Assembly: GCA_021827245.1 (NCBI GenBank) | Contig: JAKAWN010000041.1 | Span: 1-24,456, forward strand | Direction of reading: 5' to 3' | DNA length: 24,456 bases | Origin: Acidobacteriota bacterium | GTDB lineage: Bacteria > Acidobacteriota > Terriglobia > UBA7540 | Part shown: piece by piece, positions 1 through 8,400 of the stretch | Position numbering within the stretch: position 1 is the stretch's first letter | How the letters are laid out: every line of letters begins with the position of its first letter | Made by a program: the position numbers and the translations under genes | The notes under the pieces: generated by a model | Told to the model about the DNA's origin: nothing | The model's database searches: none | The model's input: only the letters and a program-made list of their open reading frames with translations

Positions 1-93
1 ACCATGCTGGGCGCCAACGCCATCCTCGCTCTACGCTGCTGTTACCGCAACGGTCGCTTTGAGGAGTACTGGGAGGGCCGCCGGGCGGCTTAA
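1..93 (+). CDS. Transposase, C-terminal fragment (ISKra4-like), cut by window edge
   Basis: An open frame enters from the left edge and ends at TAA (91-93). The 30 visible residues contain GANAILALRCCYRNGRFEEYW, with the GA-AI-LR-...GRFE-W pattern I associate with the extreme C-terminus of ISKra4-family DDE transposases. That is family recognition from a short tail, so other transposase families are possible. The catalytic residues would lie outside the window. No clear terminal inverted repeat is recognisable in the next 100 bases, so I cannot say whether the element is complete. Confidence 0.5.
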   Translation, partial: TMLGANAILALRCCYRNGRFEEYWEGRRAA

Positions 94-547
94 CCTTCAC
101 TTCTATGTCCCGCACCCGCCCAGTCGGCGGTGACTCAGTTCATTTCCTATTCTGTGGCACGGCCATCTTGGCCGTGTGTCTTGAGCGCGCCACGGGCGAG
201 GACGCCCCTGCCGCAATCAAATTGAGTCGCTACCGCGCGGTCTTACGCCTCTGCAACTGATTCCGTTTCCGGCTCCAGGACTCGGCCACGAGGCGTCTGC
301 AGTTTCAGGGTCATGCCACTGCGCTCGGCGGCTCCGACGTCCGGGCATTTACTACAGTATACAATGCGTAAGGTGCCACCCCAACGCCTTGGTTGCAAAG
401 AATTTCGGCTCGCTCGTCCGTTCCATCAGGCAAACGAGTGACTGGCGGATACGGATTCCTCCAGCAAGCCGAGGCGGTTAACCCAGCCAAGTCCCGCTTT
501 CGAGCTCACTTCCAATCCTCAGAGAGCGATGCCGCGCCGGGACTTGT
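94..547. other. Intergenic region without a supported gene, with degenerate hairpin repeats
   Basis: This stretch lies between the transposase tail and the 3' end of nagA. Short open frames exist but none has a ribosome site together with a recognisable product. The only structure I can support is the hairpin pair at 154-214, described separately. The remainder, including 215-547, shows nothing I can name. Confidence 0.5.
154..214. repeat. Degenerate REP-like hairpin pair
   Basis: CACGGCC-atctt-GGCCGTG (158-176) is a perfect 7-bp stem preceded by GTGG (154-157). It is followed by CACGGGCGAGGACGCCCCTG (191-210), a second, imperfect hairpin. The design resembles the GTAG-plus-hairpin REP elements found between 16.7 and 21.9 kb, but the tetranucleotide is GTGG here and the second copy is eroded. 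I read it as an old, decayed REP doublet next to transposon debris. Confidence 0.45.
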
Positions 548-1687
548 TCAGAACGAACCAACAATTTCGCCGCCCAGCATCACATTTTCAATCTCCAGCT
601 CGTCAGCCCGCATTCGGAAAACCGTCAGGTTGGCTGGCTGGCCTTCCGCAACCTCGCTGCAGGTTTCAAAGCGGTACAGCAGGCGGGCGGGGCTGGCAGT
701 GGCTGCGCGGATGGCCTCTCGCAGCCCAACTCCCGCGCAATCCATGAAAACCCGCACGGCGCGGTTCATTCTCAGCGCCGATCCCGCCATGGAGCGCCGG
801 TCAGCCGTAACCACCTGTCCCGACGGCAGCAGTTCGATCTCCAGATCCACCAGCCGGTAGCGGCCCGGCCCGAGCCCCGCCACGTGAACCGCATCCGTAA
901 TCAGGATGCAACGGTCGATCCCTTTTACCCGCTCGATCACTCGAACCAGGTCCGGAGGAAGGTGGAAGCCGTCGCAGATCAGGCTGGCGGCCAGTTGCTC
1001 GACGGCAAGCTGCGTCCAAAGCGCATTCCGGTGCCGGTCGATCTTCTGCGGACAGCCGTTCCCGAGGTGCGTGCTCAATTGGGCTCCGGCCTCGGCGGCC
1101 TGGTGGATCTGCTCGGGAGTGGCATCCGTATGGCCCACGGCGACCACCACTCCTGCCTCGCGCGCTCGGCGGATAAATTCGAGCGCTCCGGGCAGTTCTG
1201 GCGCAAGCGTCACAATTCCAATCCGGCCGCTCGCTGCCTCCTGCAGCTTCAGAAATTCCGCCCAGTTCGGGGGCCGCATCAATTCCGGATTGTGAGCGCC
1301 ATGGGACTCGCCCGGAGAAATGTACGGCCCTTCCAGGTGGTAGCAGGGTGCGGACCGCGCAAAATGCGGGTCGATTCGCCGGGTCTCCTCCAGCGTGCGG
1401 AAACATTGAATGAGGTTCGTCTGAGTGTTGGTGATCACCGTCGGACAGAAGGTGGTTACTCCGGTCTTCCACAATGCGGGCAGAACATTCGCCGCTTTCG
1501 CCGGCTCCAGCGTGGGGTCGCAAAAATCGATCCCGGCAAAGCCGTTCACCTGGATATCGATAAACCCCGGACTAACGAAAGGCTTTTGGGCATCCACCGG
1601 CCCCTGGTTTTGGACGGAAGCAATCCGTCCGGCTTCTATCTTGACCCGCGCCAGCCCCTGGTCAACGATGTTGGCAGTCAGTTCCAT
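548..1687 (-). CDS. nagA: N-acetylglucosamine-6-phosphate deacetylase
   Basis: This cytoplasmic amidohydrolase removes acetate from GlcNAc-6-P to give GlcN-6-P in amino-sugar and cell-wall recycling. Visible family marks, numbered from the chosen start, are the N-terminal PGFIDIQVNGFAGIDF, metal ligand Glu119 in HLEGPYIS, His186 in VGHTDA, His207 in STHLGNG, and catalytic Asp265 in ILITDA. The 379-residue length is normal. The frame is open further upstream to a TTG, but the added 35 residues are hydrophobic and unlike the family. The ATG at 1687 begins a normal beta-sandwich start (MELTANIVDQGL), although its ribosome site is weak. The STHLGNG...RHRN stretch replaces the THLFNAM of the E. 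coli type, a variant known in this superfamily. No nagB, nagE or regulator is adjacent, so it appears to stand alone. Confidence 0.93.
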   Translation of the reverse strand: MELTANIVDQGLARVKIEAGRIASVQNQGPVDAQKPFVSPGFIDIQVNGFAGIDFCDPTLEPAKAANVLPALWKTGVTTFCPTVITNTQTNLIQCFRTLEETRRIDPHFARSAPCYHLEGPYISPGESHGAHNPELMRPPNWAEFLKLQEAASGRIGIVTLAPELPGALEFIRRAREAGVVVAVGHTDATPEQIHQAAEAGAQLSTHLGNGCPQKIDRHRNALWTQLAVEQLAASLICDGFHLPPDLVRVIERVKGIDRCILITDAVHVAGLGPGRYRLVDLEIELLPSGQVVTADRRSMAGSALRMNRAVRVFMDCAGVGLREAIRAATASPARLLYRFETCSEVAEGQPANLTVFRMRADELEIENVMLGGEIVGSF

Positions 1688-1949
1688 TTTCTGGGCGACA
1701 TGCAAAATCTTATCGTATTCTCCAAGGAAAATGGGGAAGCAAAATATGAGATAGCTCACAACGAGATGTGATCCGAAGCACAGCCTCCGCAAAGGAAAGT
1801 TCTATGATTGTTATCGAGGAGTAGCACGGTTGCGTGCTGCCGCAGCGAACGGTTGCCGGAGGGCCCCACAAGACCGATCGGCACGAGTCGTTCGCTGAAG
1901 TTGGCGTTGAAACAACCGGGAAGGCAAGAAGCAATAAGGGGAGACCATC

Positions 1950-2159
1950 ATGGCAAGCTTACAGTTAATACCTGTCTTGACTACTGGCGGCGGGAGTGGC
2001 TCCGCGGTTCCAGCCAAGCCCTCAAAAAGCCTTAGCGAAATCTTGAATGAGGCGGTCGTCGTTATTTTCTTCAGCTTGGGGCCAGCTCTCGGGGCAACCA
2101 TCTTCCTGTTGTGGTTCGGCGGTTTGCTCTGGGGCCTGTTGTCGTCATTCCTCCGCTAG
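1950..2159 (+). CDS. Small single- or double-pass membrane protein, unknown function
   Basis: A 69-residue frame starts at ATG 1950 with a good ribosome site (AAGGGGAG, spacing about 6 nt). The first 30 residues are polar and low in complexity (TTGGGSGS, SKSLSEI). Residues about 35-66 are strongly hydrophobic with glycines, enough for one long or two short membrane helices, ending in SSFLR. I do not recognise a family. It is transcribed divergently from nagA, with about 260 bp between them. Support rests on the ribosome site and the membrane-helix composition, so it could still be spurious. Confidence 0.5.
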   Translation: MASLQLIPVLTTGGGSGSAVPAKPSKSLSEILNEAVVVIFFSLGPALGATIFLLWFGGLLWGLLSSFLR

Positions 2160-2499
2160 CCCGACGCGGAAAAGGCTCTTCATCGGGTTTCAACCTGAGG
2201 CATCCTCGCAGCAGACCTTCCTGTCCGCCGCCCGCGGACCCGCAAATTCAGCCGCAGTCCCCCTCGAGGCGCGCGTTTGCGCCCGATCGTTTTTCTTAGC
2301 GAAGAATTATAAGTGATCCTGGATATTGAGAAGCTTGTGCTCCCGGCCGCTCCACTTGGCCACAGAGCTTGCCCCCGGCATAGCCAAACGCCGATCAGGC
2401 ATCTCCTGCCCCGGTCAATCTCGCACCGAAATTTCGCCTCCCGGCCAGCGCCATCAGCGTTCGTAATCACACAGACTGGAGACGCCCTGCAGCAACCCG
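2160..2499. other. Intergenic region, nothing recognised
   Basis: This lies between the converging 3' ends of the small membrane-protein gene and tatA. I see no supported gene, no RNA gene, and no hairpin followed by a T-run that would serve as an intrinsic terminator. Confidence 0.5.
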
Positions 2500-2685
2500 C
2501 TAACTGGGCTTGTTGCCCGTATTCTTGGCTTCGACTTCTTCCGTTACTCCCTTAATGGCACCTTTGAATTCGCGAATCCCTTTTCCAAGGCCTCGGCCGA
2601 GTTCGGGCAATTTTCCGGGTCCGAAAATGATGAGAACGATAAGCAGAATAAAGAAAAGGTGAGTTGGCTCCAACAATCCATCCAT
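2500..2685 (-). CDS. tatA: Twin-arginine translocase subunit TatA/TatE
   Basis: This 61-residue inner-membrane protein is of the type that oligomerises to form the passage for folded proteins in the Tat pathway. It shows the full family plan: a short periplasmic N-terminus, a membrane helix (about residues 9-21), the FGPGKLPELGRGLGKGIREF hinge and amphipathic helix with the invariant FGPGKLPELG, and a short charged tail. The start ATG at 2685 is preceded by GGAGGATCATT. TatB would be longer and TatC is not present, so this is an orphan tatA away from any tatBC operon. It is transcribed divergently from the secreted-protein gene at 2858. Confidence 0.95.
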   Translation of the reverse strand: MDGLLEPTHLFFILLIVLIIFGPGKLPELGRGLGKGIREFKGAIKGVTEEVEAKNTGNKPS

Positions 2686-2728
2686 AATGATCCTCCGGGC
2701 GTCGAATATCTTTCACGCCGCCTGAGTC

Positions 2729-2734
2729 ATTATA
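2729..2734 (-). promoter_or_regulatory. Likely -10 box of the tatA promoter
   Basis: On the minus strand this is a perfect TATAAT, about 44 bases upstream of the tatA start codon. No convincing -35 hexamer sits 16-18 nt upstream, so the call rests on the -10 match and its position. Confidence 0.4.
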
Positions 2735-2857
2735 CCTCTCCGCATCGCAAAACCGAAGAGAAGCAAAAGATTTTTTCGGCGCGAGGTTGAATAGGGTCTC
2801 AGGCCTTCCAAAGCACCGGCGTAGGGTGTAAAATCGCCCCGACTTGGAGTCATTCGA

Positions 2858-3520
2858 ATGGCTTTCTCGCCGCTTCAGAGAACGCGGCTGCTGATTCTCT
2901 TGGTTGGCGGATCCAGCCTCTTGGCGCTGCCTTGGGGACACCCTGTCCGGGGCTCGGAGCTGGCGCAACATGCAGATAATCCTCAGAAACCGCCCCACTG
3001 GAAGACTTATCACGATCCCTTGGCTCCGTTTGAGTTCAGTTACCCCGACGACTTCCTGCTGGATGCCCACTCAAACGCCAAATTCGGTTTCATTTTCGCT
3101 TTGATGAAAAAGCAGAACACGCCCTGGCTGATCGACATTGGTATTGCCGACCGCGCCGACTATGCAACCAATTCTCAATCTCCAATGCCCATGGAGCAAT
3201 TTGCCATCAAGATAGCCAGGCTCGCCTGCGATGCGGATGGGCCGGAGGGCACCGTTTACTGCCCTGGCATCACTGGCAAGAGGATATTTCGAAACCGCAA
3301 TGGCCTCGAAGTTGTGGAGTTCTATCTGAAGCAGGTGTATAAGCGTTACGACCCGCCCAAAACCACAGAAAGCCTCGTCGGCCCCGTTGAGGCCGTGCTT
3401 CTGCCCACAGTCAGCTCCGGCAAGGTGCTAACCTTCGAGTCGACTGACATGGCCCAACCCGGGATGGTAAGCAGGAAACTCTTAAGGCAGATCGCCGACT
3501 CAGTAAGGCTCGCCCATTGA
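2858..3520 (+). CDS. Exported protein of unknown function
   Basis: This 220-residue protein starts at ATG 2858 behind GGAG (about 2845-2848). Residues 1-32 read as a Sec signal peptide: a basic QRTR, a hydrophobic LLILLVGGSSLLALPWG, then a small-residue cleavage region near PVRGSE. The mature part begins with a typical soluble segment (WKTYHDPLAPFEFSYPDDF), where FEFSYP resembles the first strand of PsbP/Mog1-type folds. It carries two Cys (in LACDAD and VYCPG) that could pair after export. No catalytic motif is recognised. The gene converges on the RND pump gene with 53 nt between their ends. Confidence 0.75.
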   Translation: MAFSPLQRTRLLILLVGGSSLLALPWGHPVRGSELAQHADNPQKPPHWKTYHDPLAPFEFSYPDDFLLDAHSNAKFGFIFALMKKQNTPWLIDIGIADRADYATNSQSPMPMEQFAIKIARLACDADGPEGTVYCPGITGKRIFRNRNGLEVVEFYLKQVYKRYDPPKTTESLVGPVEAVLLPTVSSGKVLTFESTDMAQPGMVSRKLLRQIADSVRLAH

Positions 3521-3573
3521 AGGCTGGTTATCCAAGGGAGGGCCGCTTAGGAGTCAGCTGCCGGGGCTTCGCC

Positions 3574-6500
3574 CTATGCCGATTCTCTGCTCAGGTAGTA
3601 ATAAAGGGTGGGTGTCACCACCAGTGACAATACGATGGCGATCAGGATGCCGCCGATCACTGCGATGGCCAGCGGCTGAAGCATCTGCGATCCCGCTCCG
3701 AGTGCCAGCGCCAGCGGAAGGAATCCGAGCGCGGCGGCGAGCGCCGTCATCACGATGGGCCGCAGCCGGCGCCGCCCCGCCTGCACAATCGCTTCTTTGG
3801 CGCTGAAGCCGGCCGCGCGAAACTTCCCGTCCGCATCCAGAATCAGAATTCCGTTCTTGGCCACAATGCCGATCACCATGATCAGCCCCATGAACGACGA
3901 CAGATTAAAGGTGGTCCCGGTAATATACAGGGCGAACAGCACTCCCGCCGTGGACAGCGTGGCCGAGGCAAGGATGGCGATAGGCGCGGAAAAGCTCTTG
4001 AACTCAAAAAGCAGAACCAGGAAGACGAAGATGACGGCCAGAAACAACACCATGACCAGATCCCGGAATGATTTCTGCTGCGTCTCATAGAGGCCGCCGT
4101 ACGCCACGCGAATGGAAGGCGGCAGGTGAAGGCTGGCCATCACTTTTTTGACCGCCGCGATACCGTGCCCCATGTCCAGGCCTTCCAGGCGCGCCGTGAC
4201 GGCCACGTAGCGCAACTGGTGGTCCTGCAGGATTTCGATCTGGCCGGGAAGCTCTCTCATCGAGGCCAGCGTCCCCAGGCTGGCCAGCTTTCCTGTGGGG
4301 CTGATCAGCAGGGTGTTGCGCATCGAGCTGAGCGATGAACGGTACGCCTGCGGGAAACGAATGCGGAGGGCATAAGGAATGTCATTCACCACCACCGGCT
4401 GCGATGCCGTCACGCCGTCCAGCATGGCATCGGCTTCCGTCACGACATTTTGAGGCGTGAAACCCGCTTGAGCTGCCTTCGCCGTGTTCACGTGGAAATC
4501 AATGACCGGGCCGCTGGTAGTGGAAGCGATCCCATCATCGATGTCTACGACGGGATGCTTGCCATTCATCTGAATCCTGGCGATGGCATCGGCCACCCGA
4601 ATGGCCCATTGCTTCAGCAACGGCTCGCTGGGATTGAAAAGCTCAATGTAAATCGGTTGCGGGGCGCTGGTCAGGTCGCCGATCATGTCCTGGAGCTTCT
4701 GGGTGAAGTCGACCTCCACAGCGGGTTCCTGCTGGTTGACCTTGCGCCGAATCTCGTCCATGATCTGCCAGACGGTGCGGCTGCGGTGGGTCTTGAGCTT
4801 GACGGAAATGTCGCCCGTGTTGGCCTCGGTCACCGCCGCCAGTCCCAACTGCAGCCCGGTGCGCCGCGAGGTGTTTGTTACTTCCGGAACCGAATGAACG
4901 ATCTTCAGAATGTGCTCGATCATGCGGTTCGTTTCCTGGAGCGAGGCGCCGGGCGGCGTCACGTAATCGAGGATAAAGCTTCCTTCGTCCATTTTCGGCA
5001 GCAGGTCAGAGCCGATGCGCTTGTAACAATAATACGAAGTGAAAACAAGGAACACGCCCAGAATCGCCAGCAGCCACGGACGTTCCAGAATGCGGCGAAA
5101 CCAATGGTCGTAAAAGCCGATGACCCGGCTGATGGTTTTGCCCATCGAGCGCTCTTCCAGCTCCATCATCCGCCGCATATCGGTCTGCCCGGACGCCACC
5201 TCTACCGGATCGCCCGGAGGATCGTCCTCCGCCGCATCGGACAAAGCACTAACGGGCACTGCGCCGCCTTCGTCGCCGCTCTTTAAATCCGATTCGGGCC
5301 TGGGCTTCTGCCTCAGCAGGTAGAGGCAAAGATTGGGCGTCCAGGTAAGCGCCAGCGTAAGAGAGCAGAAAAGCGCCACGCCCACGGTGACGGCGAGAGC
5401 GCGGAAGAAGACCCCTGTCACGCCGGTGATAGCGATCAGGGGCACAAAGACGACGATCGGCGTCAGTGTCGAGCCGATCAAGGGCGTCGTCAGCTCCCTC
5501 AACGAGTGCGCAACTGCCTCATAGCGGCCTTCGCCCGCCTCCCGCCGCAAGACAGTATTCTCCACCACCACAATGGCGTCATCGATAATCAGCCCCACCG
5601 CCGCCGCCAGCCCGCCCAGCGACATCAGGTTGAAACTCTCGCCCAGCACCTTCAGCGCGATGAAGGTCATCAGAATGCTGATCGGAATCACCATGCCGGC
5701 GATGAATGACGATCCCCAGTCCTGCAGGAAAAGCACCAGCACCGCCGAAGCCAGGATGATCCCGATCAGGATCGCGTCGCGCACGCTCTTGATCGATTCC
5801 CCCACAATCCACGACTGGTCGTACCAGTTGCTGACCTCGACCCCCGGCGGCAGGGTCTTTTCGATCTTCTTCAACTCCGCCTTGACTTCAGTGGCAACCT
5901 GCATGGTATTGCTCTCGCGTTGCCGGTTGATGTTCACCAGCACCGCGGGCTTGTCGTTCGTCGTAGTGATGGTGTAGTTAGGCGCAATCCCCGAGGACAC
6001 GGTCGCAACGTTCCGCACATAGATAGGAGTGCCGTCAGGAGCATCCTTGATAAAGATATTGGCGATTTCCGGCGGATTGTGGACCTGGCCGCTGATCAAA
6101 TCGAGGAAGAGCTGGTGATCGCGCGTCAGCAGGCCCGGCGACTGGATCAGGTTGGCGTGGTCCACTGCGTTCAGGATGTCAGAAACGGTGATGTGGGTGA
6201 CCAGAAGTTTGGCCGGATCGGGCGTGATGTGGAATTCCGGCACATCCATTCCCTGAATCAGAATGCTGCCCACGCCCGGCAGAGCCGTCAGCCGCGGCTT
6301 CATCTCATAGGTAGCCAGTTGATAGAGTTCGGCCTGCGGCACCGTCTTCGAGGTCAACCCGTAGCCTAGGATAGGGAAACTGGAAAATTCCAGGCGATGT
6401 GTCTGGATGGTGGCCGTCGGCGGCAGCTCAGGACGCACGCGGGCAATCGCTGCGTTGACGCGTTCCAGCGTCTGGAACATATTGACATGCCAACTGAAAA

Positions 6501-6840
6501 ACAGGTCGATTTCCGCCGAGCCGCGGCTGGTGATGGATCTGACGTCCTCGATTCCCAGCACGCTGCCCACCGCCTCCTCGACCGGCCGGGTAATAGTCAC
6601 CATCATCTGGTCAATGGGCATCACGCCGTTGTCGATCCCGATGATGATGCGGGGGAAATTCGTGGTCGGAAAAACGGCGATGGGGATCGTAAAGGCGAGA
6701 TAGCCGCCCACCAGCGCCAGGGTGATGATCAGGAAAATGATCGGCTTGGTCTCCCGCGCAAACCAGTACGAGGAAGCGTCCTTCTCGTCCGGCGCGGAAG
6801 GCCCGGGAATATCGGGATTTGATTTTGTGCGGTTATCCAT
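3574..6840 (-). CDS. RND-family efflux pump, inner-membrane permease
   Basis: A 1088-residue proton-driven exporter of the AcrB/CusA superfamily that would pass substrate to an adaptor and TolC. It has an N-terminal membrane helix (about 33-52), a first periplasmic porter domain, then TM2-6. The TM4 signature GLIIDDAIVVVEN (416-428) carries the paired Asp420/Asp421 of the proton relay. A hydrophilic loop of about 80 residues (SDLKSGDEG...MRRMMELEERS) precedes the second half, which repeats the layout and ends at TM12 with SLVVTPTLYYYL. Length is normal. It lacks the CusA methionine triad as far as I can see, so the substrate is more likely organic (HAE-like) than metal. The start ATG at 6840 has a weak ribosome site. 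The adaptor gene lies 267 nt upstream on the same strand. Confidence 0.93.
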   Translation of the reverse strand: MDNRTKSNPDIPGPSAPDEKDASSYWFARETKPIIFLIITLALVGGYLAFTIPIAVFPTTNFPRIIIGIDNGVMPIDQMMVTITRPVEEAVGSVLGIEDVRSITSRGSAEIDLFFSWHVNMFQTLERVNAAIARVRPELPPTATIQTHRLEFSSFPILGYGLTSKTVPQAELYQLATYEMKPRLTALPGVGSILIQGMDVPEFHITPDPAKLLVTHITVSDILNAVDHANLIQSPGLLTRDHQLFLDLISGQVHNPPEIANIFIKDAPDGTPIYVRNVATVSSGIAPNYTITTTNDKPAVLVNINRQRESNTMQVATEVKAELKKIEKTLPPGVEVSNWYDQSWIVGESIKSVRDAILIGIILASAVLVLFLQDWGSSFIAGMVIPISILMTFIALKVLGESFNLMSLGGLAAAVGLIIDDAIVVVENTVLRREAGEGRYEAVAHSLRELTTPLIGSTLTPIVVFVPLIAITGVTGVFFRALAVTVGVALFCSLTLALTWTPNLCLYLLRQKPRPESDLKSGDEGGAVPVSALSDAAEDDPPGDPVEVASGQTDMRRMMELEERSMGKTISRVIGFYDHWFRRILERPWLLAILGVFLVFTSYYCYKRIGSDLLPKMDEGSFILDYVTPPGASLQETNRMIEHILKIVHSVPEVTNTSRRTGLQLGLAAVTEANTGDISVKLKTHRSRTVWQIMDEIRRKVNQQEPAVEVDFTQKLQDMIGDLTSAPQPIYIELFNPSEPLLKQWAIRVADAIARIQMNGKHPVVDIDDGIASTTSGPVIDFHVNTAKAAQAGFTPQNVVTEADAMLDGVTASQPVVVNDIPYALRIRFPQAYRSSLSSMRNTLLISPTGKLASLGTLASMRELPGQIEILQDHQLRYVAVTARLEGLDMGHGIAAVKKVMASLHLPPSIRVAYGGLYETQQKSFRDLVMVLFLAVIFVFLVLLFEFKSFSAPIAILASATLSTAGVLFALYITGTTFNLSSFMGLIMVIGIVAKNGILILDADGKFRAAGFSAKEAIVQAGRRRLRPIVMTALAAALGFLPLALALGAGSQMLQPLAIAVIGGILIAIVLSLVVTPTLYYYLSRESA

Positions 6841-7107
6841 CTAGAGCCTGATTCGCACGATAGGCGGACTCTTATGATTTGCTTGCAAAAAGTGCGTCGA
6901 ATTTTGGTTGCAAGCCTGCAACCTCCACTCAGCAGAAGCCGATGTAGCATCGAAAAAGAATTGCTGACAGGGCACACCGAGCCGCTTGCGAACGCCTCGT
7001 CGGTTTCTTTCTCTGTGTCCTCTGAGCCGCGGGCAACGAAGAGTGGAGCGTGGCTGCCTCTCCCTCGTCTCTGTGTTGAGCTTTGGATTTTTCATCAATA
7101 AGTCCGC
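6841..7107. other. Spacer between adaptor and pump genes, with a hairpin
   Basis: This is an unusually long gap inside what is otherwise an efflux operon. It contains the perfect inverted repeat GGTTGCA-agcc-TGCAACC (6906-6923). No supported gene is present; the two short minus-strand frames have no recognisable product. It could carry a promoter for the pump gene or be an eroded insertion. Confidence 0.4.
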
Positions 7108-8397
7108 CTAGTATTTCACCATCGTCCCGTCGGGCAGGCCGTAAGCTCCCTGGCCCACAATCAATTCACCAGCCTTCAGCCCGCTGACGATCTGCACTTT
7201 GCCTTCCTGCTCGATGCCGGTCTCGACTTTCGTCTGATGAGCGTGGCCCTCAGACCCGATCACCATCACAAAATGCCCGTGACCAGAGTCTGACACCAGT
7301 GCCGACTGGGGCACCACGAGCGCATCCTTCACTTTCCTCGCGATGAGGGTCACGTTAGCCGTCAGGCCCGGTTTCAGTTCGCCACCCCGATTCGCCGCCT
7401 GAACCCAGACCTGCACCGTGGTGCTGTTCGGGTCGAGCGCCGGACTCACCACGGTGATCTTGCCCGGAACCGGTTTGCTCGTCTCCGACACGGAAATCTC
7501 CGCCGGGTCGCCGACTTTCAGCTCCGCCGCTTCTGATGCCGGAATATGCGCCCGCGCCACCACCTGCGACAGATTCATCACCGTCATCAGCGGCGTGCCG
7601 GCAGTGGCCATCTCCCCTTCGTAAAGAGGCCGGTCCGTGACCACGCCATCGATAGGACTTCGAATCTCGGAATAGGAAAGCTGGGCCTTTGCGTTCTCAT
7701 ATCTTCCCTTGGCTGCGGCAAGCTGCCCCTGGGCCGCTTTTATCATCGCTTTTTCTTGTACAGAATGGAGCTTCTCGAGCTGCTGTTCAGCAGTCTGCAA
7801 CTGTGTCTGTGACTGTATCAGTCCGACCTCCGCCATATTCAATTGCTTCCCCGCAAGGGCGCCCTGTTGATACAGTTTCTTGCTGCTGTCATACAACTGC
7901 TGGGCGGCTTTGTAGGAGGCCTTCGCGCTCTTCACCGCAGCTTCCGCTTTCTGGATCTGCTCGGGAAGGCTGGCGGCTGACGTTGTCTCGTAATTCGCGA
8001 GGGCTTGCTGGTAGGCACCCTCATTTTCAGCAACAGCAGCAGTCAGATCGCTGTTTTCCAGTACGGCCAGCAGTTGCCCCGTGCGCACGGGATCTCCGCG
8101 GTTGACATAGAATTTCTGCACCGGGGCGCTGATTTTGGGCACAATCACCGCCTCGTGGAGCGGATAGAGAACGGCTTCGGTCGAAACCTGCTCCTGAATG
8201 TCCGACCTTTGCACATGGACCGCCTGGACCGCAACCACGGGTTCGCTTTCCGCAGCTTTTTTCCCTCCGCATCCCGCCATCACCATCAACGCACCCAGCC
8301 CCAGCAAGGCCAGCGCGCCAGGCAGGCGCGAGGCAGTTCCTGGCCAAAGTTCGCCCTTGGCAATTTCCGGTCTTCGCGGCGGTGGTACGTTGGGCAT
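7108..8397 (-). CDS. RND efflux periplasmic adaptor lipoprotein (HlyD/MFP family)
   Basis: This 429-residue membrane-fusion protein would bridge the RND pump and the TolC channel. After a basic start there is a lipoprotein signal with lipobox MAGC (Cys43), so the mature protein should be lipid-anchored. Next come a barrel-sandwich half (VIVPKISAPVQKFYVNRGDPV), a long coiled-coil hairpin rich in Ala/Gln/Glu (about 120-240), the returning lipoyl half (YSEIRSPIDGVVTDRPLYEG), a beta-barrel, and a membrane-proximal domain ending ...LPDGTMVKY. The start ATG at 8397 lies 3 nt after the TolC stop with GGGGAG before it, indicating translational linkage. Confidence 0.94.
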   Translation of the reverse strand: MPNVPPPRRPEIAKGELWPGTASRLPGALALLGLGALMVMAGCGGKKAAESEPVVAVQAVHVQRSDIQEQVSTEAVLYPLHEAVIVPKISAPVQKFYVNRGDPVRTGQLLAVLENSDLTAAVAENEGAYQQALANYETTSAASLPEQIQKAEAAVKSAKASYKAAQQLYDSSKKLYQQGALAGKQLNMAEVGLIQSQTQLQTAEQQLEKLHSVQEKAMIKAAQGQLAAAKGRYENAKAQLSYSEIRSPIDGVVTDRPLYEGEMATAGTPLMTVMNLSQVVARAHIPASEAAELKVGDPAEISVSETSKPVPGKITVVSPALDPNSTTVQVWVQAANRGGELKPGLTANVTLIARKVKDALVVPQSALVSDSGHGHFVMVIGSEGHAHQTKVETGIEQEGKVQIVSGLKAGELIVGQGAYGLPDGTMVKY

Positions 8398-8400
8398 GGG

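Noticed and set aside
1821..1837. GTAG plus hairpin GCACG-gttg-CGTGC upstream of the small membrane protein gene
   Set aside because: The stem is only 5 bp, the stem overlaps the GTAG, and no second copy is in the window, so chance is likely despite the resemblance to REPs.
3536..3573. Intrinsic terminator between the secreted-protein and pump genes
   Set aside because: GGGGC-ttc-GCCCT can form a small stem, but no T-run follows on either strand.
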